Below are positions 1-10,885 of a DNA stretch of 64,000 nucleotides, one piece after another. The stretch's first letter is position 1. Every line of letters starts with the position of its first letter. The stretch comes from Madurella fahalii (lineage: Eukaryota; Ascomycota; Sordariomycetes; Sordariales): NCBI GenBank assembly GCA_029876055.1, contig CM056878.1, forward strand, positions 3,906,001 through 3,970,000, written 5' to 3'. Position numbers and translations under genes: made by a program. The notes beneath the pieces were generated by a model. It saw only the letters and a program-made list of their open reading frames with translations. It ran no database searches and was not told the origin of the DNA.

Positions 1-1
1 C

Positions 2-265
2 TGCGGCACCGCTCGGCCGCGGGAGGGTGGGAGCATGCTGGGGACTGTAGGCGTGGAGAGCATTCATGTGATCGGGGATGAAGATCCCTGGAAGGAGGCC
101 GGCGAGGCGTTGGTGGAGTATTTTGAGCCGGCGTTGAAGAAGGTGGTGCGGTTCAAGGGCGGCCATCATATGCCTACGGAGGATGACGTGAATAAGTTCG
201 TGGCGGAACTGGTCGTTGCTGCTTACGATTTCCCCGAAGAGACCCGAGGAAACGTGAGATACTAA
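2..265 (+). CDS. FSH1-family serine hydrolase, C-terminal part (cut by window edge)
   Basis: The frame is open from base 2 to a TAA at 263-265, so only about the last 87 residues are in the window. The end looks like the last third of an FSH1-type alpha/beta hydrolase. There is a beta strand leading to GDEDPW, whose Asp is the likely catalytic acid, then FKGGHHMP, whose His is the likely catalytic base, and a closing amphipathic helix. These proteins are small cytosolic serine hydrolases of mostly unknown substrate; in secondary-metabolite clusters they act as thioesterases. The nucleophile elbow lies outside the window. The ATG at 35 is internal and is not taken as the start. No neighbour suggests a cluster role. 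Confidence 0.75.
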   Translation, partial: CGTARPREGGSMLGTVGVESIHVIGDEDPWKEAGEALVEYFEPALKKVVRFKGGHHMPTEDDVNKFVAELVVAAYDFPEETRGNVRY

Positions 266-488
266 TTAAAGTACCTTAGGTAGGTAAGGTAGCTATGGGA
301 ACTGGGGTGCGCGCATGGAAGCTGGGGAATAAAATTGGTGTTTGAAAAGGTCACTCTGGTTTATCTTCTTTGTTGTGGGATTATAATTACGAACATCACC
401 AAGAATGTGTCCAAGTTAAAGAATGAATAAGTACAGTACCTACCTATCGAAACAACAGCCCCGTATATCAGCCAGGATTCCGTATCGT

Positions 489-1641
489 TCACTCCTCAAG
501 TGCTTCATCTCCTCGGCGTGCATTGCGCCGTGCAGCTTGGCAGTGGCGGCGCCATGCCCGGCACACGTCACAAGTCTTGAAGGCCATTGGTCGTGGATTA
601 AAGCGGCACAACCTGCATTTCGTGCCCGGTAGTGCGTATATATAGGCTCCACACGGCTCACAGTACATCATCCATTGCCTTACGCACCTTGTGGCTGGCC
701 CGTTGCACCGGATGCAGATCCGTGGCCGTCCTACCTCATCCCTGACCGTTGGATCTAACATACACGTAGCGCAGAGGAGGCGACCACCATCCTGCCGCAA
801 GACCTGCATACATCGGCCGCAGTTAGCACATTGCGGCTTGCCCCGGCAAGCCTCGCAATTGTCGCTAGGCCATTGAACATGGGCCTTGACTTATAAGACA
901 ACCCCGGCAAAACAGGAAGTAATCGGCCAGAGAAAGCCTTTCCTTCTGTTTGCCGAGTGACAACAGGAAGCTGGCAATTGTGTCTCTGCGATCGTCTAGA
1001 GAGCTCAGCCTGAAGCTCGATTTCTGCCGGCTTACGTTCTCGCACCAGTGTCTGGCCATATTTTCAGCGCAGACGAGACAGTGTGGTTTGCTCTCCTTCG
1101 ATCCAGGCGCTATAAGCCCGTCAAAGAATGGAGAATTCCGCCTCTTCAGGAAGTGGAAGGGCATGGGGGTCATCGTGCCGCATTTTGTGCACTTCACAAA
1201 CCAGCTATTTTCGTCGGTCCCTGCCCCGGTCTGCTCTATGCCGTTATTCTCAGATGTTGACATGAAGGTCAATGGACTTCTGTCCATGGAATCGTCGGGG
1301 ACGAAAACGGTAGTAGAGTTAGTAGTCTCAAGCCCCGATTGTTCAGAGGGAGTCTGCTCTTGAGGGGCTTGCGTTAGCAGAAGAGCCATAAATTCCTCGT
1401 CATCCAAAGGTTCGGGATCGGCCCAGTTACTAAGGCTGCTGTCGGCAGCCAGCGCTTCTCCTTCATTCAGGTAAGGGCCACCATCAAGCGCGCCAAAATC
1501 CACAGGGTCTAGGTTCAGAGGATAGCCCATCATAGCGCTATCATCACCATCCAGACATAGGCCTTCAAACACTTGGGAAGGAGACGCGGGAGGGCACTCA
1601 TCAACATAACCCGACCCTTTGGTCCCAAAGGATTGAGACAT
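489..1641 (-). CDS. Cys-rich putative zinc-binding protein, family member A (gene model unresolved)
   Basis: Two open stretches on the minus strand belong together. The first runs from about 1641 to 867 and has an acidic, Ser/Asp-rich N-terminus and a Cys cluster (FVKCTKCG, HCLVCAENM, LFCRGC). The second, down to 489, has repeated CxxC pairs (CEACRG, CANCGRC, LLCATC, CIRCNG, CEPCG, CRLCR, CDVCRAWRR) and a basic end. The frame changes near 860-900. A 49-bp intron with a weak GTTTTG donor and a CCTAG acceptor would restore the frame, but an indel is equally possible. The ATG at 1641 is preferred because the longer frame runs into a CA/A tract. The spaced CxxC pairs suggest several zinc knuckles. 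The function is unknown, and it may be nucleic-acid or protein binding. It resembles the products at 3817-4368 and 13544-14929. Confidence 0.5.
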
Positions 1642-1777
1642 GATGCAATCTGTTTCTTCCACCACCGAGCTCGGTTGGTCTACAGGCTCAATAGGATGCT
1701 CTGGCTGTCTGGCTTTTGATCCCTTCTCGCAGTGAGTGAGTTCTGCTTCACTACTTCTTACTTTCGTCTCCTGGGCA

Positions 1778-1812
<35 letters not shown>

Positions 1813-2548
1813 AGCTTGTACAATTCCGGGCAGTCTTCATAAGCAGTTTAAGTATAAAGTGCCTTGAATCCGCCGATCTTCACCATTAGGTGTGCAACGG
1901 TGTTGGGTCAAGTTTCCATGAGGAGTTGGACAAAGCACTTCCCCTTGAACCCGCGAACAACCCATGAAATGACATTGTCCCTGGACAATCCGAGGAAGTA
2001 GTATGAGCATGTCCGTTATCGAGGTGTAATATTCCATGTATTCAAAGCTTGTGTCGACTCAAACCCGGCTCTCGGCGCCAGCCGGTGATTGCTGGATGGC
2101 TGAGAGTGGCGGGCTCGCAATACGAGAACGTGGGCTTGCCAACAACCAATCCGATTTGGACATTGCCAATATCGTCACCTTGGCGCCGCACCTGAAGTAG
2201 TGACTCGGTAGGCAGTTCGTATCCGCAACGCCATCGCTACGGTTCCCGGGTAGAGAGCTGCAGGAACGCGACGTTGGCCAATAAATTGACCCCCTGCGTT
2301 TGACCCCGGATTGGGGAGGGTCTCCTGATGACACCCACAACACCTAATTCGAGTAGCCTAATTTTGACCAATGTATCCCAAGAGAAAATAGGCAAGCAGC
2401 CCGGGGGATAATATACAATCGTGGTCTCGCCGGCTCAATTCACACCAACGCCGTATCTCTCATCCTTCGTTTGGAAAGGTTACGGCACCTTAAGGTACCT
2501 TAGATTCAGCATTTCCCGCCTTCAACGCCACTTCCTAGACAGATCACG
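1642..2548. other. Intergenic, no gene seen
   Basis: This divergent interval separates the Cys-rich gene on the minus strand from the secreted protein on the plus strand. It contains a (CA)6 run followed by about 24 A at 1779-1813. Around 2481-2505 there is a GTACCTTAG-type motif, a few dozen bases before the next start codon. The short open frames inside have no recognisable features. Confidence 0.6.
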
Positions 2549-3159
2549 ATGCTGCTCCAGCATCTCCTCGCAACCTTATTCTTCGCCAGGCAAGGCCACT
2601 CCTGCTCCCATAATCCACCCACCGCGCCCATTAACCAACAGCCGCATACAGCGCCATCACGGCCAAAGGCTGCAAGCCCCATAGCTTCACGACCGTGACA
2701 ACCCAGCCCACCCCCACCACCACCACCACCACCAGCCCGACCGCGAACCCGACCACAACCAGCGAAACCATCACCAGCTACCCCGATTCATGCACCTTCC
2801 GACCCACGCAGACGTACTACTCGACCAGCGGTTGCGCGCTCACCTGTGAACCAGAATTTTGCATCATTGACGGTAATTAAGTCGATCTCATCTTGTCATT
2901 CTCTTCCCCATCCTACCAGTAAAGTCTCCCTCGGGGGGATGCATAAAAAAATTCCAATATATGCTGATTCAAAAAAACTCCGGCAGCCGTCGTCACCGTC
3001 TCCTGTGGCTGCCCCCGGGTGTGGGTCGAGGCGGAGACCGTGACCGTGTGCCCGACCAAGACGCCCTGCTGGCAGTGCCATACCGGCTGGGGGTTCCTGA
3101 CCGTTACCGAGCCGTGCACGACCAGCACGGCCGCTGGGGCGGTATCCACCACGGCTTGA
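2549..3159 (+). CDS. Small secreted Thr-rich, Cys-rich protein; contains a GC-AG intron
   Basis: The model is join(2549..2589,2652..2872,2987..3159), giving 144 residues. The N-terminus MLLQHLLATLFFASA is a plausible signal peptide. It is followed by a Thr/Pro/Ser-rich stretch (many TTTT and TSP steps, probably O-glycosylated) and a C-terminal half with about ten Cys (SGCALTCEP, SCGCP, CPTKTPCWQC, EPC). Intron 1 (2590-2651) needs a GC donor: the site reads CCAG/GCAAGG, close to the GC-AG consensus, and ends in ACAG. Intron 2 (2873-2986) is GTAATT...GGCAG with a CTGAT branch site. Both splices keep the frame, and the encoded Cys spacing looks natural. A cell-wall or effector-like role is possible, but the family is not recognised. 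Confidence 0.6.
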
Positions 3160-3816
3160 GCTCCATCTTGGGGGTACTAGGGAGTAGGGGTGTGGTTGTT
3201 GTTATTGGACGGGGTATTCTAAGGCTGGATTATTTTACTTAGTAACTTGCTTCGTGCCCTTGTTTCTCCAGGTTCTGTTGGTTGTGTAATGAGGACTGAA
3301 GACGTGGGAGAGGAATTATGGGTATGCTGGTATGGTGGAATGGTTTCTTTCCGAGTACCTGACTTACCTACCTTACACAATGCTTCGTTACTTGTAATCT
3401 GGCACCTGCTCTTGGCTTTGGGCCAGCTCGGAATTGCCACTGATGCTACCTATATTTGTGTTTACGGTCCTCACCACAGATCCAATCGAGGTTATGCTAT
3501 ATTCAGTCTTAAAGCGTGCTAAGCCGGAGTCGTGAGGCCATTTCATATATCGACAATATCTTATAGGTCACGACCGGGACGTTTGTAAAAGAAATCGGCG
3601 CGAGTTACACCACATGGTAGTCGTCTAGAAATTGTGAACAAAGGGATGTTGTCATCATTGTCTCCTTCCAGGCAATTAATTACTATACCATCCTCCATAC
3701 GGTTATGCTACTACGCATAAGTTACTTACAAATGACTAGGTATCAGGTCCTGTCACCTACTACCTCACCTTGTCGCCACCTGCCACCTTTTCTTTGTGAT
3801 TAATGACCAGACCTCA
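3160..3816. other. Intergenic, no gene seen
   Basis: This interval lies between two convergent genes. It holds ACTTACCTACCTTACAC near 3361-3378, one of the scattered short motifs. No coding signal is convincing on either strand. Confidence 0.6.
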
Positions 3817-4368
3817 CTACTTATTCGACCGTTTTGCCGGTCGGCGTGCCTTGTCCTTGGCCTTCCTCCACTTGGCGCAGCTTGAACAGAGGACCAGCGA
3901 ATTGCTTTTCCCAATAGGCTTGTAGCAGCGGTTGCATTTGCCCTGAGCCTTGAGTGACTCCCGTCTGTCATGATCCTTTTGACGGCACTTATTGCACTTC
4001 TTGTAACCGGGCTCAATGTTCGGCGTAGGCTTCCTGCAGGTGGAGCACCACAATACTACCGCTACCTGTCCAGTCTGCGGCTCCGCAGCCGCGGGAACGT
4101 TGTCGGCCTGTTGAGTCGGCAACTCAGAGGTCGGTTCCTCCTCTTCATCCGAGTCATCATAATCGAGAGGCCCAAAAACGTAGGGTTCACCGGCTTCTTC
4201 TTCCGCGAAGACTGCAGCTATCTCAGGAGGCGCCAACTGAGCGAGGCACTGGGGATGGACCATCTGTGTCGGACAGTCCAGGTCTGGATTGCACACCGCA
4301 CAGAGACCACGCTTGTCTACGGCGAGCCTCTCGGCAAAGATGTTGAAGATGGGCTGTTGCTGGTTCAT
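3817..4368 (-). CDS. Cys-rich putative zinc-binding protein, family member B
   Basis: This is a single-exon frame of 183 residues starting at the ATG at 4368. The N-terminal third has LCAVCNPDLDC, then an acidic patch (DYDDSDEEEE). The C-terminal half has paired CxxC modules: CSTCRKP...CNKCRQKDHDRR, then CNRCYKP...CSSCAKWRKAKDK. The end is strongly basic. The last module (CxxC, about 12 residues, CxxC, then R/K-rich) is the same design as in the proteins at 489-1641 and 13544-14929. Each pair of CxxC motifs could bind one zinc ion. The basic tail suggests nuclear location or nucleic-acid binding, which is inference. No known family is recognised. Confidence 0.65.
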   Translation of the reverse strand: MNQQQPIFNIFAERLAVDKRGLCAVCNPDLDCPTQMVHPQCLAQLAPPEIAAVFAEEEAGEPYVFGPLDYDDSDEEEEPTSELPTQQADNVPAAAEPQTGQVAVVLWCSTCRKPTPNIEPGYKKCNKCRQKDHDRRESLKAQGKCNRCYKPIGKSNSLVLCSSCAKWRKAKDKARRPAKRSNK

Positions 4369-4799
4369 ACTGAACTTACCTTGGGTTTTGAAACGGGAAA
4401 AATGTTACCACTTGTGTCTCGGATGCCTGTACTAGAAAGCTGGGATGCCAAAATCGCGACTCTGATGGATGCTTGTCAAGTTTATATCTCGACCGAATGT
4501 TCAGCGAACAACGACTGCAGGACCATCTAGACAAAAGTACAACAGCAGCTTTGTGCCAGACCAGCTCGCCAAACTGGTGGAATAAGTGAGCTGTTCCAGC
4601 TGTGATAAGCAGGAGCCCTGGCCGTGAACAAACATCATGGGATAACAAGCAATGGTCGAATGACCTCCATTCTTCCTTTATTGTTCATCTCAACCATTCA
4701 GGACGGCGGCGTTTCTCCTACAGCCTTGTGATCCAGGTACAGGGTTAGGGTCTGAGGTGTGTTTGCTTCCAACTGCCTTCGACTCTTTGCCCCGCGCAC
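4369..4799. other. Divergent intergenic region, no gene seen
   Basis: About 430 bases separate the start codons of the Cys-rich gene (minus) and the F-box-like gene (plus), so it probably holds both promoters. No clear TATA box or conserved site stands out. Confidence 0.5.
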
Positions 4800-6758
4800 T
4801 TGTGGGTCGCCGGTCGGCTTTTTGCAGCTGATCCGAAATCGTCTTCCTCGAGTTCGACTTCCAACGGCTCAAAACGCTCGGCCCCGGGTGCCATCTCCAG
4901 CGATACACATTCGGTTCCGCAGCAGCATACATCTACCCCGGCTAGTCAAAAGGTGTCAAGTGGAGCGCGGGCATCTGGAATGCGCGTTTGTAAGATGGCG
5001 GCGGAGCAACGGCCTGGCACCACTTTGATGACTGCGCGCAAGCACACATCAACGTCATCGGCCTCATCTATCCTCGATGCCATGCCGCCCGAGATCCTCG
5101 GCTTAATCCTGGAATGCTTGGTCCCCCAACCGCCAGAGATTGGCGAGACCCGTCCTGTTGCCTACGAACAGCTGGCCGTCGATGAGCCGTGGTTCGAGTT
5201 CACACGGCGGCGGCGCGGCCTCCACAGCGTCTGCCTGGTCTCGCGCCGCTTCGACGAGATGGCCCGCCCCCTACTCTACCGCATCATAGCCCTGTGTGAT
5301 GAGACGTCCATGGTTCTCCTTATCCGCACTCTATGCCAGAAGCCGCGCTACGGCCTGTGGACACGCTATCTGTCATGCCACATGACCCTGACGAGCGAGA
5401 CGGTTATCCGTGAGACCCGCCGAGCTCTCAGCAAGCACCTGCCCACATTCAAGTTGGGTATCGAATCCGAGAACCTCGCCAACACGGTTCGCCAGATGCT
5501 AGGTGCACTGAAGTTCGGGCTCCAAGCCCACCAACTGAGCCCAGGCCCCGGCCTAGTTGACCATCATCCGCAATTGGTCTTCTTGATTTGCCTGGTGCTT
5601 CTCACGAAGCTGGAGACGCTGCTTCTCCAGGTCCCCATCTGCAACGACCATCCGGAATACGACGGACTATGCGCTCAGGTTGAGGCGTTCAACCGACTGT
5701 TTGGGAACTATGATGAGCCCGACGTCAGACCATTCCAGAACATCCAAGCTCTCCTCTTACAAGGAGACCCGGAACTGCTAGAACACTTCGAGGGCGAGGA
5801 TTGCGACTGCGAGATCCCCGAAGCCTGGGGCGCCCAGGCCCGTCAGTATAAATCGCTTTTCGAGTCGTTTCCCAAGCTGACCACGCTCGAGGTGAGCGCT
5901 GACGACGGCATCTGGACTAACTTGCTCGAGGAGCACCGCGCCTTTCTCGGAGGTGGTAGCGCCCCACCGCCCTACCTTGCGGGCATCCGCAACCTGTACA
6001 TGCACAGCAGCCTCGCCTGTCCTCGGAACCTGCACCAGGTCCTACTGAACGCGCCGCAGTTGGAGACACTGTACATGACCTCTCGCCCCTACGAACCCAC
6101 CACTGACGTATACCCGGATGACGCCCACGCAGACCCAGAAGCCTTCGACGTTGCGTTAACTCAGCACGCGAAGAAACTGCGCAATCTTGACGTTAGTTGG
6201 GTCGATGTCCGTGGCTTTGAATGCCTCATAGGGCCCGAGGGGAGGCTCGCTTCCCTAGCCCAAATGGAGCAGCTCGAGACGTTATGTCTTCAACTAGCAG
6301 TTTTGTATGGCAAACCTTCCACCGTGACCGAGACACCGCTCGTTGATCTACTACCGCCAAACCTGGTCGAATTAACGCTCGAGGACTGGTATGTATAAGT
6401 ACCATTCCCCCAATTCAATGCTATCACTGCGCTGTGAAAGACGTGGCTGACATGGTGGTACAGGTGGTGGCAAAACGCCGACATGCTCGAGATCCTCCCT
6501 CACTGGGATACCGAGGACAAGGTCAAGCACTACCAATCACAGCATAACTACCGAGCCACCGCGCTGCAGATATTAATGCAGTTTGCCCGTGATGTGCGCA
6601 TACGGATGGCCAAGCTGAGCAAGGTTGTCTTTTCATGCAAGATTCCGTGGACTTGGATCATGGAGGGGGCAGTACCCCTGGAGTTCCATTTTGAGCGCCT
6701 CAAATTGGAGTTTAAGGCACAGGGCATTGACTTCTCGGTCAACTGCGATGAATTTTAA
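4800..6758 (+). CDS. F-box/leucine-rich-repeat-like protein
   Basis: The model is join(4800..6388,6464..6758), giving 627 residues. The 75-bp intron is GTATGT...GCTGAC...GTACAG, and the junction encodes EDWWWQN. The N-terminus is Ser-rich and disordered. From about residue 91 the sequence AMPPEILGLILECLVP, followed by LHSVCLVSRRFDEMARPLLYR, is a typical F-box-type start: a PxEIL helix, then CLVSRRF. The rest is made of irregular Leu-rich segments such as FPKLTTLEVS, LRNLDVSW and LPPNLVELTLEDW, spaced as in degenerate leucine-rich repeats of fungal F-box proteins. It would act as the substrate receptor of an SCF ubiquitin ligase, but its target cannot be inferred. The first ATG is used; in-frame ATGs before the F-box (about residues 62, 67 and 77) are alternatives. 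Confidence 0.75.
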
Positions 6759-9700
6759 AGAAATATGAATCCGCAACGCCGCCGATCCGTCACGGGGCAG
6801 CTCAAGATAGTAATATTCAAGGAAGCGGCGTACCAACTTTCGGTTGGTTGCATAGAGATATCTGAAGTTAAGACAACAGTAACATGGGTGTATATCTAAA
6901 ACATACCGCCATGAGCGACATTATATGGACATGAGCTTTATATGTTGGCAGAAACTACCTACTTAGCGTATGACCTAATGGCTGCCATTGCTTTACCGCT
7001 CGCCGACGAAGGTGGCTAGACGCGAACATTGACATAGACCCGAGCGCGAATAAAAGCTACTAGCATCTGGCCCTACGAAGGGGATCTCCCTCAGTGGAGA
7101 ATCACAGTGCTGCTTTGTTCCTCAACATTTCTCTGTCTTCAGCGGCTGGAAATGATGTGGCCTAACGAGTTAGTTCATCGTCCCAGTTTCCTTAACTTTC
7201 ATCAAGGTTGCTCCTTCATTAAAAAAGACCATTGAGTGTCTTCCAATATAGATCATCAAATACAACTACCACGGATTATTCAGCTACTCATAGTCAGGTT
7301 TCTTGAGCCCCCCCCCCCAAAAAAAAAAAAAAAAAAAAAGAACGCCTTGCCAACGAGTCGTGCATTGTCATCAACACATCGCCCTTTGGTCAAAGAGGAC
7401 TTCTTCATCAACGGAAGGCCAAGGGGTCGCCCTAGCCTCTAGAACAATGGCGCACATAAGGCGAACAGGGCACCGACCACTGCTGAGAACGGGCGGAGTG
7501 CCGATGGCAGTAACGAAGGTGATGCTTACGGAATCAGTAAGAAGAAAACAGACCGCGCCGATAACGAGCACGATGCCAACGACTGCCTCTGTTCTTGGTA
7601 AATGATAGTCTCTCCATGAGAGAGAGTCTAGGATGCCACGCAAACGCAAGGGCACGCACAAGAAAGACAAAAAACCTCTCCGGCAACCGAGGACGAGCGG
7701 GAGCCCCCTGACCTCAGCGGAGATGATACAATAACTACGAACGGCGGAAACGAACAAGACAAGGAAGGAAGAGGAATCACTAATGCTAGCACTACCCCCG
7801 TATCCCTATGCCTAGACTAGAAGTTACTCCTAGTTCTTATCGTCGTGCGGACGACCATTGGTCGACCGGTCGGGTCCGCCAACTCTAGTTGGGGGGAAGC
7901 CCACCGTACGTCGACCTCCCGTTATCAGGCCCAGCCCGCTAGTGATCTTTACTTTTCCGCTGACTCGGCTCTCAATCTCAACCACCGAGGCATCAGCCGG
8001 GACTGACGGCCAGGGTTTGCCGTGAGGTTGGCTCTGTCACAGTGCTTGAGGGCATAGGGCATGCTGGCTCGACGAGTTGGCTCAAGACACCCTTCAGACA
8101 ATCGATTACAATTGCGGTCCATATGGCTGCCGCCCTTGACACCCTGGGCTCGTAGTGGAGGACGCGACTCTCACCAGCTGCGTAGATATTAAGGCTTCCG
8201 GAACCAGCACCCCCGCTCTACGACAAGTGCAGGGCAAGGATCACGATTTTCCGGTTCCGCCTTCGAAGAGCACGCATCATAACAGATAATAACAATGCTC
8301 AAACGTAGTGGCTGTCAGCTGCTCTCTGGCTTGGCCCAGTTGATACTGCTCGGGTTCACTGGTGGGCTGCCCGTGGCATTCCCCACCGGCGCCTTATTTG
8401 TTAGGCTTAGGTGGCCTATCTCCTTAGACCGCCGATCTTCCTCCCTACGTGCCTGATACCTCGGCGCGACCGGCTCCGCCCTTCGTAGAGCCCAGCGGGC
8501 AGTCATCAGCGAGATTTCTCGGTTTTGCAGCATACCTTACTAGTCCTGGATCCCTCAAGCATGTCCGTGTATCAAGGTCGAGTTGGGATTTCAGCCGTAG
8601 AAATGGGCCAAGACGCAAGAATTGATGGTCAAAAAAAGAAATGTGTTCTAGACTTGTCCCACGATCTGGAATCTTATTTCTCGGCTAAGCTTGTGTTCGC
8701 GTGTGGCATGCAGGCGCAGCGTAAGAAAGGTCCCTGGAAAACGCGAGCCGATCATCGCTTAATTGGGGGGGTGGTCATGACTATTAAACGCGACAGGGGC
8801 CCGGAGCTCCGCCGTGCCGACGCTTCGACCGAAGATTCTGGGCGGCATCGAGTTTCTTCCTCGGCATTCTTACGCGATGCATGGCGTTTTTGAGTTATTT
8901 GCAGGTCGAGGAGGCCGATTAGGTGGATGTCGTCCATAGATCTTCTTATTTGAGGGGTCGGGGAGCGCGCGGAAACAAAATTTGACTCGGGGCAAAGCAA
9001 ATTTTCGAGGGGCCCATTGCGGCAGGGATGTGTTGACACAAGTCATCGCTGGAACGTTGGCGATTCTTGGTTTCGGCATGCGCGGGAAAGGGGTTCGAGA
9101 ATCGGGATTGCGGGCCAGTGGAGCGTCGGGCGTTAGCGCGGGAGGCCGAGCACGTCAGATCTTGGGCGCTCGAACCAGCAACGGAAAACACGCACAGAAT
9201 GGGACGGGAGGGTGTCTCCCGTCCAGAGGCTTGCAGCCCGAATTATCAAAAGCGCATCCCGCACCCCACACCCGACAAGACGGGGACCCTACGGGACTGG
9301 GTGACCCGTGGTGAGGCCCAGTGGCTGTGCGCGATCGCCAGCGCTGAGCCATGAACCGCGACTCGACACGTGCCAATTTCCTTTCTGCATCGTTCTTCAG
9401 ACAGCTCCGGACGTTGGATAAGAGCCATGACAGGCCGATCGGCACGAGGCGAATCCGTCGGTGGCTGCGGAAGGCGTTCGGGGCGGGGGCTTGCGGAGCG
9501 CATCTTGATGGTTTGATCCCGCAGAACATGCAGCGCAGCCAGGGCATTCTGGTAGGGTAAATGCGCTGGAATGCCGCATCGGAGCGAATTGGAGTCGGAA
9601 CGTGGAAGCGTGACATCCACATCCCGTACACTTCATCAGCCAGAGAACGCGGGGGAAAACGGCGGAGCGACGAGAGTTGCAACGCAGGCCCCAGATAATG

Positions 9701-10885
9701 TCAGATCCAATCCCACACCAGAGGGCGCATTTCCTTGGCTCGGGGATGGTGGTGTACGTAATCAACCAACCGAAGCGAGCCGCCAGGAATAACAATCTAT
9801 TCCCGTTCCCAGTCATGCGGGCTGGCCACACTCGCCCCGTTGACAAAGTCTCGTACGTAGTACAGTACAGTACCTCTTGGGCTGATTGGCAGACCAGCAG
9901 CCCAACAGCTGCAAGGCCAGGCCCTGCATGTCCCTGCAAAAGTCCATCATGTTGGTTCCCACATGGAGACCAAGCTGAGCCTCAACAACCGACGGCCTCC
10001 TGGGCCCTCTGCCCCTCCGCTTCCGTCCGGCCTGCGCGCGGTTTTTGCGGTGCTGTCAGACTGGACAGGATAACACGTGAGCTTCTAAATTCCAGTGTGC
10101 TCGTGGCCGTTGAGAAAACGAGGGTGCCCGGTAAATTAACCGAAAAGCATGGCATTAACATTATGTATGGGACCGGTATCCACCGTCCCCTGAATCGTTT
10201 CCCTCTTTGGGCCGGTTCTGGGCATGTTGTGCCGTGGCAGGGCAGGGGTGGCGCGCTCCCAGCCAAACTGGCCAACAGGCCAAAAATCCCGTCTGCCCGC
10301 CACCAACCGACATGCAAGCTACGGGCCCCTGAACTTTTTTGCTTGTCGGCCGCCAAAACCAACTCTTGACTTTTCGATCGCGCTTATACCGCAGCGGCCC
10401 TCGCACGATTCGTGCCTTTCTTGCCCTCAACCTTCGATTCCTCGGTTCAGAGTGTGACCCAGGCAAGGCGAACGCCACGCAAAAGACCACAGCAGCAAGC
10501 CCCCCCGGGGTCTGCCAGTCGCACAACACTACTGTAGTACCACAGTACCCCGTGTCCTCTGCCTCGGGATCCTCTGCCACCTCCCAACGCCGACGATCGT
10601 GTTGACCGCCCCGGAGCGAACCGCCATCCCACTCCGATGCCCAGCCGCCGATAGCTCCCTTTTGTCTCGGATCTGATCACGGGCCTGTCTCGGTCTTGCA
10701 GCTAGGCCGCTCCACTTCTTCGCGGTCCCGTCCGCTCGCTTACTTGGCTCGTTCCTTGAGGGTTCTCGGTCGGGGATCATCGTCACTCCTTTTTACGCTC
10801 CTTTTCCCTTTTTCTTTTGTGTTTTCTTCAAGGGGGGGTTGTGTGTGTCCCCTTCTCTCTAGGTCCAGTCTCGACATTAGACAAC
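6759..10885. other. Long stretch without a supported gene
   Basis: Over 4 kb separate the F-box gene from the acyltransferase. Many overlapping open frames occur on both strands between 8.7 and 10.6 kb, but none shows a domain, a signal peptide or consistent splice sites, so they look like by-products of high GC content. Between about 7.37 and 8.05 kb the plus strand has hydrophilic, coding-like stretches in shifting frames (including an AT-hook-like GRPRGRPS near 7410), possibly a decayed gene. CAGTACAGTACC motifs lie near 9860 and 10540. The last few hundred bases before 10886 are pyrimidine-rich, as is common in fungal promoters. Confidence 0.5.
7308..7339. repeat. C11-A21 homopolymer junction
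   Basis: Eleven C are followed directly by twenty-one A. No coding feature is nearby. The A run could mark the 3' end of an old retroposed insert, but no target-site duplication was found by eye. Confidence 0.8.

Noticed and set aside
9155..9682. Minus-strand frame of 175 residues and several overlapping frames at 8.7-10.6 kb
   Set aside because: No domain, no consistent splice structure, and equally long frames on both strands, as expected from high GC content.
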